Assembly (NCBI RefSeq): GCF_012272815.1
Contig: NZ_JAAWWL010000001.1
Span: forward strand, 700,929-764,928
Length of the DNA: 64,000 nt
Direction: 5' to 3'
Source: Croceivirga thetidis
Lineage (GTDB): Bacteria; Bacteroidota; Bacteroidia; Flavobacteriales; Flavobacteriaceae
The notes beneath the pieces were generated by a model. It searched no databases. It was not told the origin of the DNA and worked only from the letters and a program-made list of their open reading frames with translations. A program made the position numbers and the translations under genes. Shown here piece by piece: positions 36,195-44,805 of the stretch. Every line of letters begins with the position of its first letter. The stretch's first letter is position 1.

Positions 36195-36318
36195 TTCCTC
36201 CTCCCGTTAGACGTACGCAGCCAAAGTATTAACCCGACTAAAACCAACCATTTAAGGTGGCAAAAATGCAGCAAAAATTTTCGGAACGGTATTTGTCCTT
36301 AATACTACCTAAGGAATT

Positions 36319-36392
36319 CTAAATTATTTTGTTTAAACTTTAACAATTATTATTAAACAAAATAAGTAGTTTTAGAATCTAAAATAATTTAA
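36319..36392. repeat. Nested inverted repeats upstream of folE
   Basis: Three overlapping dyads: TTATTTTGTTTAA (36324-36336) with its exact complement at 36353-36365 around a 16-base loop; TTTTAGA-A-TCTAAAA (36370-36384); and AAATTATTTT (36321-36330) with its complement at 36381-36390. The first and third share an arm, so the two structures exclude each other. The gap 36195-36437 holds no gene. Confidence 0.5.
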
Positions 36393-36437
36393 TTGAACTG
36401 GGGGTCGAACAAATTGACCTCACTGGAATTAAAAAAC

Positions 36438-37145
36438 ATGAAAGACAAACAAGAACTAGTATTAGAAGATTACCTTGACACCACTGAATTATTAAATGGG
36501 TATACGCACGAAGAGATTGGTGACGATCATTTGTATACAGGGGTAGAAACCCCAATGAAACCTGATGCTTTCGATATATCGGACAGTGAAAAAAAGGAAC
36601 AAATTGCTGAATTATTTGCCCAAATCATGAACGTGATGGGTCTTGATTTAACCGATGATTCATTGAAGGGTACCCCGAAGCGGGTTGCCAAAATGTATAT
36701 TGAGGAGATTTTCTCTGGGTTGGATCCAAAGAACAAACCTAAAGTTGCGCTTTTCGATAACAAGTATCAGTACAATCAAATGCTTGTAGAAAAAGACATC
36801 ACTTTTTATTCAAATTGTGAACATCATTTTGTGCCCATTATCGGAAAGGCCCATGTAGCATATATATCATCTGGAAAAGTAATCGGGTTATCAAAATTGA
36901 ACCGTATTGTCCAATATTTTGCAAAACGTCCTCAAGTACAAGAGCGATTGACCAATCAAATTGCGTTGGAACTACAGTCCATACTGGAAACGGAGGACGT
37001 AGCTGTTATCATTGACGCCAAGCATTTATGTGTTTCGTCAAGGGGTATTAAAGATGACACCTCAGCAACAGTAACTTCATTTTACGGCGGCCAGTTCAAT
37101 TCGCCAGAGAAAATACAGGAATTGTACAATTACATCAATAACTAG
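36438..37145 (+). CDS. folE: GTP cyclohydrolase I
   Basis: About 235 residues from the ATG at 36438; an upstream TTG at 36393 is less likely. Zn-dependent GCYH-IA: the metal-site NCEHHFVPI motif, GKAHVAYI, the SKLNRIVQYFAKRPQVQERL core helix and KHLCVSSRGIKD with the second Cys are all present. It converts GTP to 7,8-dihydroneopterin triphosphate, the first step of tetrahydrofolate and pterin synthesis. An N-terminal extension of about 50 residues is common in Bacteroidota. It is monocistronic here, with an unusual dyad-rich leader. Confidence 0.96.
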   Translation: MKDKQELVLEDYLDTTELLNGYTHEEIGDDHLYTGVETPMKPDAFDISDSEKKEQIAELFAQIMNVMGLDLTDDSLKGTPKRVAKMYIEEIFSGLDPKNKPKVALFDNKYQYNQMLVEKDITFYSNCEHHFVPIIGKAHVAYISSGKVIGLSKLNRIVQYFAKRPQVQERLTNQIALELQSILETEDVAVIIDAKHLCVSSRGIKDDTSATVTSFYGGQFNSPEKIQELYNYINN

Positions 37146-37166
37146 AAGTACTACCCTCTAGTTGCA

Positions 37167-37988
37167 TTACCCTAGTCCAACATCTAGGGTCATCATAATG
37201 ATAAATCCGCCGATAAAGCCCATGGTGGCTATATCGGTGTATTTATCTTGTTGGGTCTCAGGTATGACCTCTTCTACAACAACAAAAATCATTGCGCCGG
37301 CAGCAAAAGCAAGCGCATAGGGTAAAATGGGTTCAAAGGTCAAAACTGCCCATGCACCCAATACCCCTGCAATTGGTTCAACTATAGCAGAGGCTTGGCC
37401 ATACATCCAGCTCTTTCTTCTACTTAAGCCATGTCGCCTCATGGGAACAGCAACGGCAAAGCCTTCAGGAAAGTTTTGAAGCCCAATACCAAGCGCAAGT
37501 GCTACTGCCCCACCAATGGTGGCACCTTCGAATCCGGATGCGACACCACCAAATAGCACCCCTACGGCTAACCCTTCAGGAATATTATGTAGGGTAATCG
37601 CAAGAACTAAAAGTGTGGTTCTATGCCATGGGGTCTTTACTCCTTCGGCCTCATCCATCTTAAAATTGATATGTAGATGGGGCATTACCTTGTCAAGGCC
37701 AAAAATGAACAAGGCTCCCAACAAGAATCCGACTGCGGCCGGAATGACTTTTACAAAGCCCTCGCCCTCACTCATTTCAATACCAGGTGCCAATAAACTC
37801 CAAAAACTTGCTGCAACCATTACTCCGCCGGTAAAACCCAACATTCCATCCATCAAAGCCCTTTTCGGACTTTTAAATAGAAAAACCAGACCTGCACCAG
37901 CTGCAGTAAGCCCCCATGTAAAAAGGGTAGCATACAGTGCTGCCAATATGGGGTCTATACTTTCAAAATAAGTTATGATTTCTTCCAT
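37167..37988 (-). CDS. ZIP-family divalent metal transporter
   Basis: 273 residues, eight membrane helices. The metal site helices read HNIPEGLAVGVLFGG and QNFPEGFAVAVPMRRHG, and a HLHINFKMDEAEG loop carries the His cluster. ZupT-like members import Zn, Fe or Mn. The start shares one base with the stop of the DtxR-type regulator gene (overlap at 37988), so the pair is an operon. That context favours a role in Mn or Fe supply (inference). Confidence 0.9.
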   Translation of the reverse strand: MEEIITYFESIDPILAALYATLFTWGLTAAGAGLVFLFKSPKRALMDGMLGFTGGVMVAASFWSLLAPGIEMSEGEGFVKVIPAAVGFLLGALFIFGLDKVMPHLHINFKMDEAEGVKTPWHRTTLLVLAITLHNIPEGLAVGVLFGGVASGFEGATIGGAVALALGIGLQNFPEGFAVAVPMRRHGLSRRKSWMYGQASAIVEPIAGVLGAWAVLTFEPILPYALAFAAGAMIFVVVEEVIPETQQDKYTDIATMGFIGGFIIMMTLDVGLG

Positions 37989-38644
37989 TATTCCTGTCTT
38001 TTAATGTAAAGATTACTTGCAATCTGGTTTGAAATATGTAATTGCCGGCCATCAATTTCAATCTGAATTGATTCGTCAAAATCCTCTTTATCCAAAATCA
38101 TAATAAGATGACCTAAAGCAATCTGGTTCTTATCCAAAAACTTCAAAAAAGAGGGAGAGGTATCCTTTACTCCAACGCAGACTCCTCGTCCGAATTTGGG
38201 CAGCTCACTCAACAAAACCTTATCACGTTGTGGAAACCTACCATCTTTTGTCGGTATGGGGTCCCCGTGTGGATCATATTTTGGAAAGTCAAGCAACTCA
38301 TCAATTTTATCAATCAATTTTTCACTCTTGATATGCTCAAGTTGTTCCGCAACTTCATGTACTTCATCCCAAGTGAAATCTAATTTCTTGACTAAAAAGA
38401 CCTCCCATAATCGGTGTTTTCTAATAATGCCCAATGCAGTATTTTTTCCATTGGCACTTAATGAAACACCTTGGTATTTCACATAATCTACCAAGCCTTT
38501 TTCCGCTAATTTCTTAGCCATATCAGTTACTGAAGAAGGCTTAGTATTCATTTCTTCTGCTATGGCATTGGTAGAAACTGATTTGTTTTCGACTCCGCCT
38601 AGGTGAAATATGGTCTTTATATAATTTTCCTCTGCCCTGGTCAC
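37988..38644 (-). CDS. DtxR/MntR-family metal-dependent repressor
   Basis: 218 residues with a GTG start at 38644; the frame upstream is closed by a stop and the next Met is at residue 31. Order: winged helix (NYIKTIFHLGG ... VSTNAIAEEMNTKPSSVTDM), a dimer/metal-binding region (RKHRLWEVFLVKKL, EVHEVAEQLEHIKSEKLIDK with the His/Glu ligands), then DPHGDPIPTKDG and a C-terminal FeoA-like domain. It senses Mn(II) or Fe(II). It is divergent from a TonB receptor and upstream of the ZIP gene; all three may be one regulon. Confidence 0.92.
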   Translation of the reverse strand: MTRAEENYIKTIFHLGGVENKSVSTNAIAEEMNTKPSSVTDMAKKLAEKGLVDYVKYQGVSLSANGKNTALGIIRKHRLWEVFLVKKLDFTWDEVHEVAEQLEHIKSEKLIDKIDELLDFPKYDPHGDPIPTKDGRFPQRDKVLLSELPKFGRGVCVGVKDTSPSFLKFLDKNQIALGHLIMILDKEDFDESIQIEIDGRQLHISNQIASNLYIKRQE

Positions 38645-38657
38645 GAGACTCTTTTTT

Positions 38658-38665
38658 CAAATGTA
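38658..38665 (-). promoter_or_regulatory. -7 promoter box of the DtxR-ZIP operon
   Basis: TACATTTG on the minus strand matches TAnnTTTG exactly and lies 13 bases ahead of the GTG start. No clear TTTG -33 element is visible, so the call is moderate. Confidence 0.45.
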
Positions 38666-38694
38666 CATTTTATTTTTATTTATAAAAACATATT

Positions 38695-38710
38695 TTTAGA
38701 TTTGTCTAAA
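38695..38710. promoter_or_regulatory. Candidate DtxR-type operator TTTAGA-TTTG-TCTAAA
   Basis: A 6-bp perfect inverted repeat in the 74-base gap between the DtxR-type repressor and the divergent TonB receptor. It ends four bases before a TAATTTTG -7-like box (38714-38721), so binding would block the receptor promoter. The similar arms ahead of folE (36370-36384) have a 1-base spacer, which argues against the same protein there. Confidence 0.5.
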
Positions 38711-38718
38711 TTTTAATT

Positions 38719-41076
38719 TTGATAATTAAAAATCTATTATTTTTCGTTAGCTGCTTTGTCGGTAATTTGGTTTTTGGCCAAACGACCGTACTCAGTGGAA
38801 GCATTACAAGTGAGGGGCAAGCCATTCCCTTTGCCAATATTTTTATTGAAAATACTTCGATAGCTGCCAATGCCAATGAAAATGGTTACTATCAGCTTGA
38901 GACTTCCATTAAAAAGTTCACATTGGTAGTTCAGGCAAATGGGTTTCGAACCCAACGAGCGGAAATTACCCTAAACGGTGAATCGAATAAAAAAGTAGAT
39001 ATTTATCTTTTGGAAGACGTTTTGGGATTGGAAGAAGTTGTTATTAGTGCAACAAGAAACCGCGTTGAAAGAAAAAGCTCGCCAGTAATAGTTTCCTCCT
39101 TAAAACCTCGTTTGTTAAATGCCACCCAATCAATAAGCGTAGCCGAAGGACTAAATTTTACGCCTGGTGTTAGGGTGGAGAACAATTGCCAGAATTGTGG
39201 GTTCACACAAGTTCGATTAAATGGTTTGGATGGCAGTTACACCCAGATCTTATTAAATAGCAGACCCATATTTACATCGCTTTTGGGTGTCTACGGATTG
39301 GAGCAAATTCCAACCAATATTATTGAACGCGTCGAGGTGGTCAGAAGTGGTGGCTCTGCCCTATATGGCTCAAATGCCATAGCCGGTACTGTTAATATCA
39401 TTACCAAAGACCCCCTATTAAATACTTGGGAAATAGGAAGTAACATGGCGGTTATTGGAGGGGAAGCCTTAGACCGTTTGGTAAATTTCAATAGTTCGCT
39501 GGTAGCAGATGATTTTAATAGTGGCTTGACACTATTTGGCAGTTATCGAAATCGAGATTCGTATGATGACAATGATGACGGTTTTACAGAAATTGTAGAA
39601 TTGCGAAATACCACAGTTGGGGCAAAGGCATTTTTAAGGCCTACCAATCGAAGCCGTTTGTCTCTAAACCTAAATGCAATTCAAGAGTATCGTCGGGGCG
39701 GTGATCGATTGAATTTAGCACCTCAGTTTACCGATATTACGGAAGAATTAGATCATGATACCTTTATTGGTGGGGCGGACTACGAGTTGAACAATAAAGA
39801 CTACACCCAAAAATTCCAATTGTACTCCTCAGCTTCTTACACCAATCGTGATAGTTATTACGGTGGCTTGGGTGGGGCTAGAACGCAACAAGATAGCATA
39901 ACGGCTAACAATGCCTTTGGTTCGACCAAGGATCTTTCGTGGGTGAACGGAGTTCAGTATACCAAGACATTTCAAAATGAAGATGTTTTAACCACAGGTG
40001 CGGAACTCAACACAAATAATACTGAAGATCAAATTCCCGGATACAACCGACTAATTGACCAGAGTGTTCAAAGTATTGGAGCTTATGCACAATATGAGTG
40101 GAAACCATCCAAAGCCTTTACGGCGTTGTTCGGTAGTCGTCTTGACAATGTTTCCATCGACGGAAATTATACCATAGGGGGAATTTCCAGAAATGTGGAT
40201 TTAAGCCAAACTGTACTTTCTCCAAGATTTACACTTTCATTCCAATTGTCTGAAAACTTAAAATTACGAGGAGGATATGCCCGGGGTTTTCGTGCTCCAC
40301 AAGCGTTTAATGAAGACTTGCATATCTCTAGTGTTGGAGGCGAACCACAATTTGTAATTCTTTCCCAAGATTTAGATACCGAATTTTCAAACGCCTTCAC
40401 TAGCTCTTTGAATTTTGCCAAAAACAAGGATCTTCTGCAACTTGATATTCTTGTTGAAGGATTCTATACCACAATGGATAACCCTTTTACTTTAGTAAGC
40501 ACAGGTGCTGTACTTGAAAATGGTTCGATTTTGGAGGAAGTTAGAAATGGCGAAGGAGCCAAAGTTTATGGAACAAACCTTGAATTTGGAATCTCACCAG
40601 ATCCCAGATGGCAATTTCAATTGGGTGGCACTATACAAAGAACAAAGTATGACCAACCTCAATTACTATTTGAGAGTGATGGAACTGTGGGCGAAAACGA
40701 TATCATCATTGACGAATTTGTTCGAGTACCTAAAATTTATGGATACGTCAATACCACATGGTTACCTAACAAAAAGTTTAATGTAGACATTACAGGTACT
40801 TACACAGGTAATATGACAGTGCCCAGAGTTGTTAGCGATACTGGATTTTTACAGTTAAACGAGGTGGGATCATTCTTCGACCTAAATCTTAAATTAGAAT
40901 CCCATTTTGATTTTAGTGCATCCTTTATGGTGACACTAACTGCCGGTGTCACCAATATTTTCAATAGTTACCAAGAAGACTTTGATACTGGACCCACTCG
41001 AGACTCCGATTATATTTATGGACCAGATGCCCCAAGGGCGTTCTTTTTTGGACTAAAATTTGGTAAAATGCATTAG
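38719..41076 (+). CDS. TonB-dependent outer membrane receptor
   Basis: 785 residues. Signal peptide (LLFFVSCFVGNLVFGQ), a carboxypeptidase-like regulatory domain (about 22-105), a plug (FTPGVRVENNCQNCGFTQVR ... YGLEQIPTNIIERVEVVRSG, YGSNAIAGTVNIITKD) and a 22-strand-type barrel ending in aromatic FFFGLKFGKMH. The CQNCG pair in the plug is seen in some metal-related receptors. No ATG or GTG starts the frame; a TTG at 38719 is the best start, after a stop just upstream. Position next to a DtxR repressor suggests metal or metal-chelate uptake (inference). Confidence 0.9.
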   Translation: MIIKNLLFFVSCFVGNLVFGQTTVLSGSITSEGQAIPFANIFIENTSIAANANENGYYQLETSIKKFTLVVQANGFRTQRAEITLNGESNKKVDIYLLEDVLGLEEVVISATRNRVERKSSPVIVSSLKPRLLNATQSISVAEGLNFTPGVRVENNCQNCGFTQVRLNGLDGSYTQILLNSRPIFTSLLGVYGLEQIPTNIIERVEVVRSGGSALYGSNAIAGTVNIITKDPLLNTWEIGSNMAVIGGEALDRLVNFNSSLVADDFNSGLTLFGSYRNRDSYDDNDDGFTEIVELRNTTVGAKAFLRPTNRSRLSLNLNAIQEYRRGGDRLNLAPQFTDITEELDHDTFIGGADYELNNKDYTQKFQLYSSASYTNRDSYYGGLGGARTQQDSITANNAFGSTKDLSWVNGVQYTKTFQNEDVLTTGAELNTNNTEDQIPGYNRLIDQSVQSIGAYAQYEWKPSKAFTALFGSRLDNVSIDGNYTIGGISRNVDLSQTVLSPRFTLSFQLSENLKLRGGYARGFRAPQAFNEDLHISSVGGEPQFVILSQDLDTEFSNAFTSSLNFAKNKDLLQLDILVEGFYTTMDNPFTLVSTGAVLENGSILEEVRNGEGAKVYGTNLEFGISPDPRWQFQLGGTIQRTKYDQPQLLFESDGTVGENDIIIDEFVRVPKIYGYVNTTWLPNKKFNVDITGTYTGNMTVPRVVSDTGFLQLNEVGSFFDLNLKLESHFDFSASFMVTLTAGVTNIFNSYQEDFDTGPTRDSDYIYGPDAPRAFFFGLKFGKMH

Positions 41077-41157
41077 AAAATGCTCATCGATACGTTTTTT
41101 TTAAAGTGAAATTTTTTAAAAATTTTCTTGTTAAATTTTAGGCTTTAAAAGTCAGAA

Positions 41158-43197
41158 ATGCGTGCCTTCAAGGTCAGTATTGGGTTTATTTTTTGTTGCT
41201 TCTTCGGTTTTTCACAAAACTTGGGTGAAACCATTCTGGTTGATAGCCTAAAGCAAAACTTGACCAGAAAAGGTATTTCAGCCAAAACCATAGACTCGGA
41301 TTACGTTCAACTACTATTGGATATAAGTACCGCATACGCCTCTAAAAACAAGGATAGTCTTTATCATTATGCGAATAAAGCCAAAATCCTAAGCGAGGAA
41401 AAAGGTTATTCGAACTTGACTGTTCTTAGTTATCGGAACATTGGATTCTTCCACTCTGATCAAGGCAACAATAAGAAAGCATTAGAACATTACTGCACCG
41501 CATTAGACATCTGCGATAAAAGCAATTTATTAAGCTTAAAACCTGACCTTTTACGATTAATTGGTGACGAATACTACTATTTAGGTGATTTTGAAAACAG
41601 CTTGAACGGTCTTTTAGAGGCAATTGATATCGCAAGTCAAAATGAGGAGAAAAACCTCTTAATGTTATCTATTTCTAATAAGAACATTGCCAGACTCTTT
41701 TTAACCCAAAAAGATTATCCGACAGTTCTAGAATTCTACAAAAAAACCCTAGAACTCAATGAAAGGCTAGATAATGAGGATGTAAAGGGCATAACCTTTG
41801 CCAACTTAGCTGAAATCTATATTGAAATGAACAATACAGCAATGTCAACGGAATATATTGACAAGAGTATTGCCCATTTTAAAACTGGTCATCGTCCAAA
41901 GTGGCTAGCTTTTGCCTATGGTGTAAAGGGAAGAATATACCTCGCTGAACAAGATTTTGAAAAAGCCCTCGAATGGCTAAAAAAATCAGAGGACCAGTAT
42001 TCCAAATTGGATGAAGATCGAAATGAGACCATTACCCTAATTGCAATGGGAAAGGTTCATTTCTTAACGAATAATTTGACTATTGCTAAGAACTATGGCC
42101 AAAGAGCATATAATCTAGCCAGGGAAATAGGTGATATACACTCAAGTATTGAAAGTGTAGGACTTTTGTTCGAAATTGAAAAAATTCAAAATAACGCCAC
42201 CAAGGCATTGAAATATCATGAAGAATTTAAATTCCTAAGTGATTCCATCTTAAATGTAAATAATAATCGAGGTCTAAATCTATATAAGGCGCAGGTAAAA
42301 TACACGCAAGAAAAAAAGAATCTAATTCTTGAAAACAATGAAAGAGTAGCCAAACAAAAACAAATCTTAGTTTACGCGGCTATTATCGTTATTTTACTAA
42401 TAAGCACTCTTGTACCCCTATATTTTAAACAAAAGAAGCTTAATATATTGAATAACGAGCTGAACCTGAAAACGGCCGAATTGGTCAAAAGAGAAAAAGA
42501 CCTAAGTAATGCCAACAGTTCAAAAGACCTTATATTTTCTATCCTTGGGCATGACCTAAAAGGTCCAATGGCAGCGCTTCATTCGCTCTTAGAAATGTAT
42601 TCAGAAGGTCTATCCAAGAAAAAACTCAGTGATTACATTCCTAAATTGAAACTTAATGTCGAAAATATTCTTTTCACATTGACCAATCTTTTGAACTGGG
42701 GTCATTCACAATTGAATGGTCTAACAATGAAAAGGGAAACGTTTGAATTAAATGATATCGTAACTGACAACATAAATTTTCTTTCAGGTGCAGCAGATTT
42801 AAAAAATGTTGCCATCAAAAATGACCTAAAAGATTCAATACCGGTAAATGCCGATAAAAATCAGATAAGTCTTGTCGTACGGAATTTGTTGAGTAATGCA
42901 CTTAAATTCACACCTGCAGGAGGGAATGCAGTAGAAATTTTCGCAATAAAGAATGATACAAATTGGACAGTATCAGTAAAAGATTATGGGGTTGGAATCC
43001 CTAACAGTATTGCGAATACACTTTTTAAAGAATCACATTACCAAACCACCAAAGGAACCAATCTAGAGAAAGGGACCGGATTAGGTCTAATGATTTCAAG
43101 AAAAATGGTTTTGAATAATGGAGGTGAAATCTGGTTTGAAAATAACAAGAATCATGGAACAACATTTAGCTTTACAATCCCAATGGGGACAAATTGA
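41158..43197 (+). CDS. TPR-domain sensor histidine kinase, orphan
   Basis: 679 residues. Signal peptide, then about eight tetratricopeptide-like helices pairs (about 45-385) in the periplasm, one membrane helix (about 400-420), a coiled coil, and the kinase: His465 in ILGHDLKGPMAALHS, N-box SLVVRNLLSNALKF, G1 KDYGVGIPNS and G2 GTGLGLMISRKMV. It should phosphorylate itself and then a response regulator, but none lies nearby. Bacteroidota often use such TPR kinases with LuxR- or LytTR-type regulators. Confidence 0.92.
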   Translation: MRAFKVSIGFIFCCFFGFSQNLGETILVDSLKQNLTRKGISAKTIDSDYVQLLLDISTAYASKNKDSLYHYANKAKILSEEKGYSNLTVLSYRNIGFFHSDQGNNKKALEHYCTALDICDKSNLLSLKPDLLRLIGDEYYYLGDFENSLNGLLEAIDIASQNEEKNLLMLSISNKNIARLFLTQKDYPTVLEFYKKTLELNERLDNEDVKGITFANLAEIYIEMNNTAMSTEYIDKSIAHFKTGHRPKWLAFAYGVKGRIYLAEQDFEKALEWLKKSEDQYSKLDEDRNETITLIAMGKVHFLTNNLTIAKNYGQRAYNLAREIGDIHSSIESVGLLFEIEKIQNNATKALKYHEEFKFLSDSILNVNNNRGLNLYKAQVKYTQEKKNLILENNERVAKQKQILVYAAIIVILLISTLVPLYFKQKKLNILNNELNLKTAELVKREKDLSNANSSKDLIFSILGHDLKGPMAALHSLLEMYSEGLSKKKLSDYIPKLKLNVENILFTLTNLLNWGHSQLNGLTMKRETFELNDIVTDNINFLSGAADLKNVAIKNDLKDSIPVNADKNQISLVVRNLLSNALKFTPAGGNAVEIFAIKNDTNWTVSVKDYGVGIPNSIANTLFKESHYQTTKGTNLEKGTGLGLMISRKMVLNNGGEIWFENNKNHGTTFSFTIPMGTN

Positions 43198-43303
43198 AAT
43201 CATGGTTTTTTAGTCACATTAACAACTCATAGGATATGCTTTTTTATCCCATTTTTCAAGACCTTTCGTATTTTAGATTATACTAACCAATACTCCCCTG
43301 TTA

Positions 43304-43849
43304 ATGGATGTAAATGAAAACCAAGTTGAATACGCAGATTTTGGAATTCGACTGGGCGCATACCTTTTAGATGCTTTGATTTTAGCACCAATTGCTATTG
43401 CATACAATTATTTGAATTTTACCTACTTTAAAAGCTTTTGGACTTACCTCCTATTTTTTCTACTAATGACACTTTACAAGCCGTTCTTTGAATTTAAGTT
43501 CGGAGCTACATTAGGAAAAATGGCCTGTAAGCTCAAAGTTACTGATCATCTGTTTCAACAAATTGATTTTGAAAAGTCTCTGACAAGAAGCTTGATTTTT
43601 ATAATTCCAAGTGTACTTAATTTAGCACCTCAATACTTGGCTTATAGTAACCCTTCATTGATGGATTCAGGTAGTTTTTGGCAGTTCAACACTTTAATAT
43701 CCCAAACCTACCCATTGGCCTCTTTATTAGGATGTCTTACGGGAATTATCGTTTTGGTAGATCTTATTGTTTTATTGACCGATGATATGAAAAAACAACG
43801 ATCACTTCATGACCGAATAGCCAAAACCTACGTAATCAGGGACAAGTAA
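43304..43849 (+). CDS. RDD family membrane protein
   Basis: 181 residues. The RDD pattern begins ADFGIRLGAYLLDALILAPI, with Arg and two Asp-type positions, then a second helix pair and FGATLGKMACKLKVTD, then further helices. The family is of unclear function; some members act in ion exchange. It is followed by the DUF1801 gene after 7 bases. Confidence 0.85.
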   Translation: MDVNENQVEYADFGIRLGAYLLDALILAPIAIAYNYLNFTYFKSFWTYLLFFLLMTLYKPFFEFKFGATLGKMACKLKVTDHLFQQIDFEKSLTRSLIFIIPSVLNLAPQYLAYSNPSLMDSGSFWQFNTLISQTYPLASLLGCLTGIIVLVDLIVLLTDDMKKQRSLHDRIAKTYVIRDK

Positions 43850-43856
43850 AATCAAA

Positions 43857-44321
43857 ATGAAACCAAATACCCAATTAGAAATAATCATTGAACCCTATGA
43901 CCAGAATATTCAAAAATTGGCCTTAAAACTTCGCGCTTTCATTATCAATTTGGTACCTGAGGCTAATGAATTGATTTGGGATAATTACAATGCCGTGGCT
44001 CTAGCCTACTCTAAATCCAAAAAACTAAAAGATGCCTTCTGTCACATTGCCCTATATGCAGAATATGTGAATTTTGGTTTTAATAGAGGTTCAGAGTTGA
44101 CAAAATCGTCGGTAGTACTTCACGGAAAAGGAAAGCTTATAAGGCACATCAAGGTCAAGGATTTTGATGATTTTCCTCAAAAAGAAATCAAGAAGATGAT
44201 TTGGGAAGCGGTCGTAAATTCTGAAAGGCTTAATCCTAAATTACTTGAGATCAATGACGATCCCCAAAGTATCGTAATGTCGATATCTGAAAAGAAAATT
44301 AGACCGAATATTCAAGATTGA
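43857..44321 (+). CDS. DUF1801 domain protein
   Basis: 154 residues, no signal. Features of DUF1801: an N-terminal helix pair, LVPEANELIWDNYNAVALAY, HIALYAEYVNFGFNRGSEL and GKGKLIRHIKVKDFDD. The family is a small cytoplasmic alpha/beta fold of unknown function. It runs in a pair with the RDD gene and overlaps the convergent unknown gene by 10 bases. Confidence 0.87.
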   Translation: MKPNTQLEIIIEPYDQNIQKLALKLRAFIINLVPEANELIWDNYNAVALAYSKSKKLKDAFCHIALYAEYVNFGFNRGSELTKSSVVLHGKGKLIRHIKVKDFDDFPQKEIKKMIWEAVVNSERLNPKLLEINDDPQSIVMSISEKKIRPNIQD

Positions 44322-44800
44322 ACCGCTTTTATATGGGCAGGTATTAAGTCGTCAGTACCTGAACCTTTTTTTCGTATTGCAAGGCGGCAAAAGCCTTTAC
44401 CAGAATTAGATTGTGATTCCAACACAACCAAATCTCCTCCTATGGCACTCATCAATTGTCTGTCGTAATTCATTAATTTATAACAGGCTTCGACATTTCC
44501 TGTTCCTCTCAAAGGACAGTGCAAGTGAATTTCAGTATATGCTGTATCATTTGTAATCATATCAACTTTAAAATTTGAACTGCCATCCGGAGGCATCAAA
44601 TCTATCCATGAATTAGCAAGGTCTTTAACGTTAGTACCTGTAACCGGTTTGTTGAGTAAAATATTTAATCGTGCAGTTTTTCTAGTAACCCATTCCGTTA
44701 GATTGTCAAAGTAAGATCGTTTAGCAAAAATCGAGAATAGCTTCAAGGTCATATTAAATACCCGCTGTTTCTCCAATATTCTTTTAAGTAGACCTAACAC
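44312..44800 (-). CDS. Unrecognised cytoplasmic protein with conserved Cys/His-like cluster
   Basis: 162 residues if started at the GTG at 44800, five bases after the arylsulfotransferase stop, or 146 from an ATG at 44752. No signal or membrane helix. It shows IHLHCPLRGTGNVEACYKLM, DRQLMSAIGGDLVVLESQSN and GKGFCRLAIRKK. The HCPLxxTG...C...D arrangement recalls heme- or ATC hydrolase-like domains, but I cannot assign it. It probably shares a transcript with the gene before it. Confidence 0.72.
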   Translation of the reverse strand: MLGLLKRILEKQRVFNMTLKLFSIFAKRSYFDNLTEWVTRKTARLNILLNKPVTGTNVKDLANSWIDLMPPDGSSNFKVDMITNDTAYTEIHLHCPLRGTGNVEACYKLMNYDRQLMSAIGGDLVVLESQSNSGKGFCRLAIRKKGSGTDDLIPAHIKAVQS

Positions 44801-44805
44801 AAACT

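Noticed and set aside
37520-37545. TTCGAATCC sequence resembling a tRNA T-arm
   Set aside because: It lies within the ZIP coding region and no acceptor or anticodon stem can be built around it.
37516-37971. 151-residue + strand frame inside the ZIP transporter gene
   Set aside because: Opposite conserved membrane helices; its Pro/Asn-rich translation is an antisense artefact.
43198-43303. GGATA...TATCC hairpin with a T-run after the histidine kinase gene as a terminator
   Set aside because: Stem of only five A/T-rich pairs; too weak to call.
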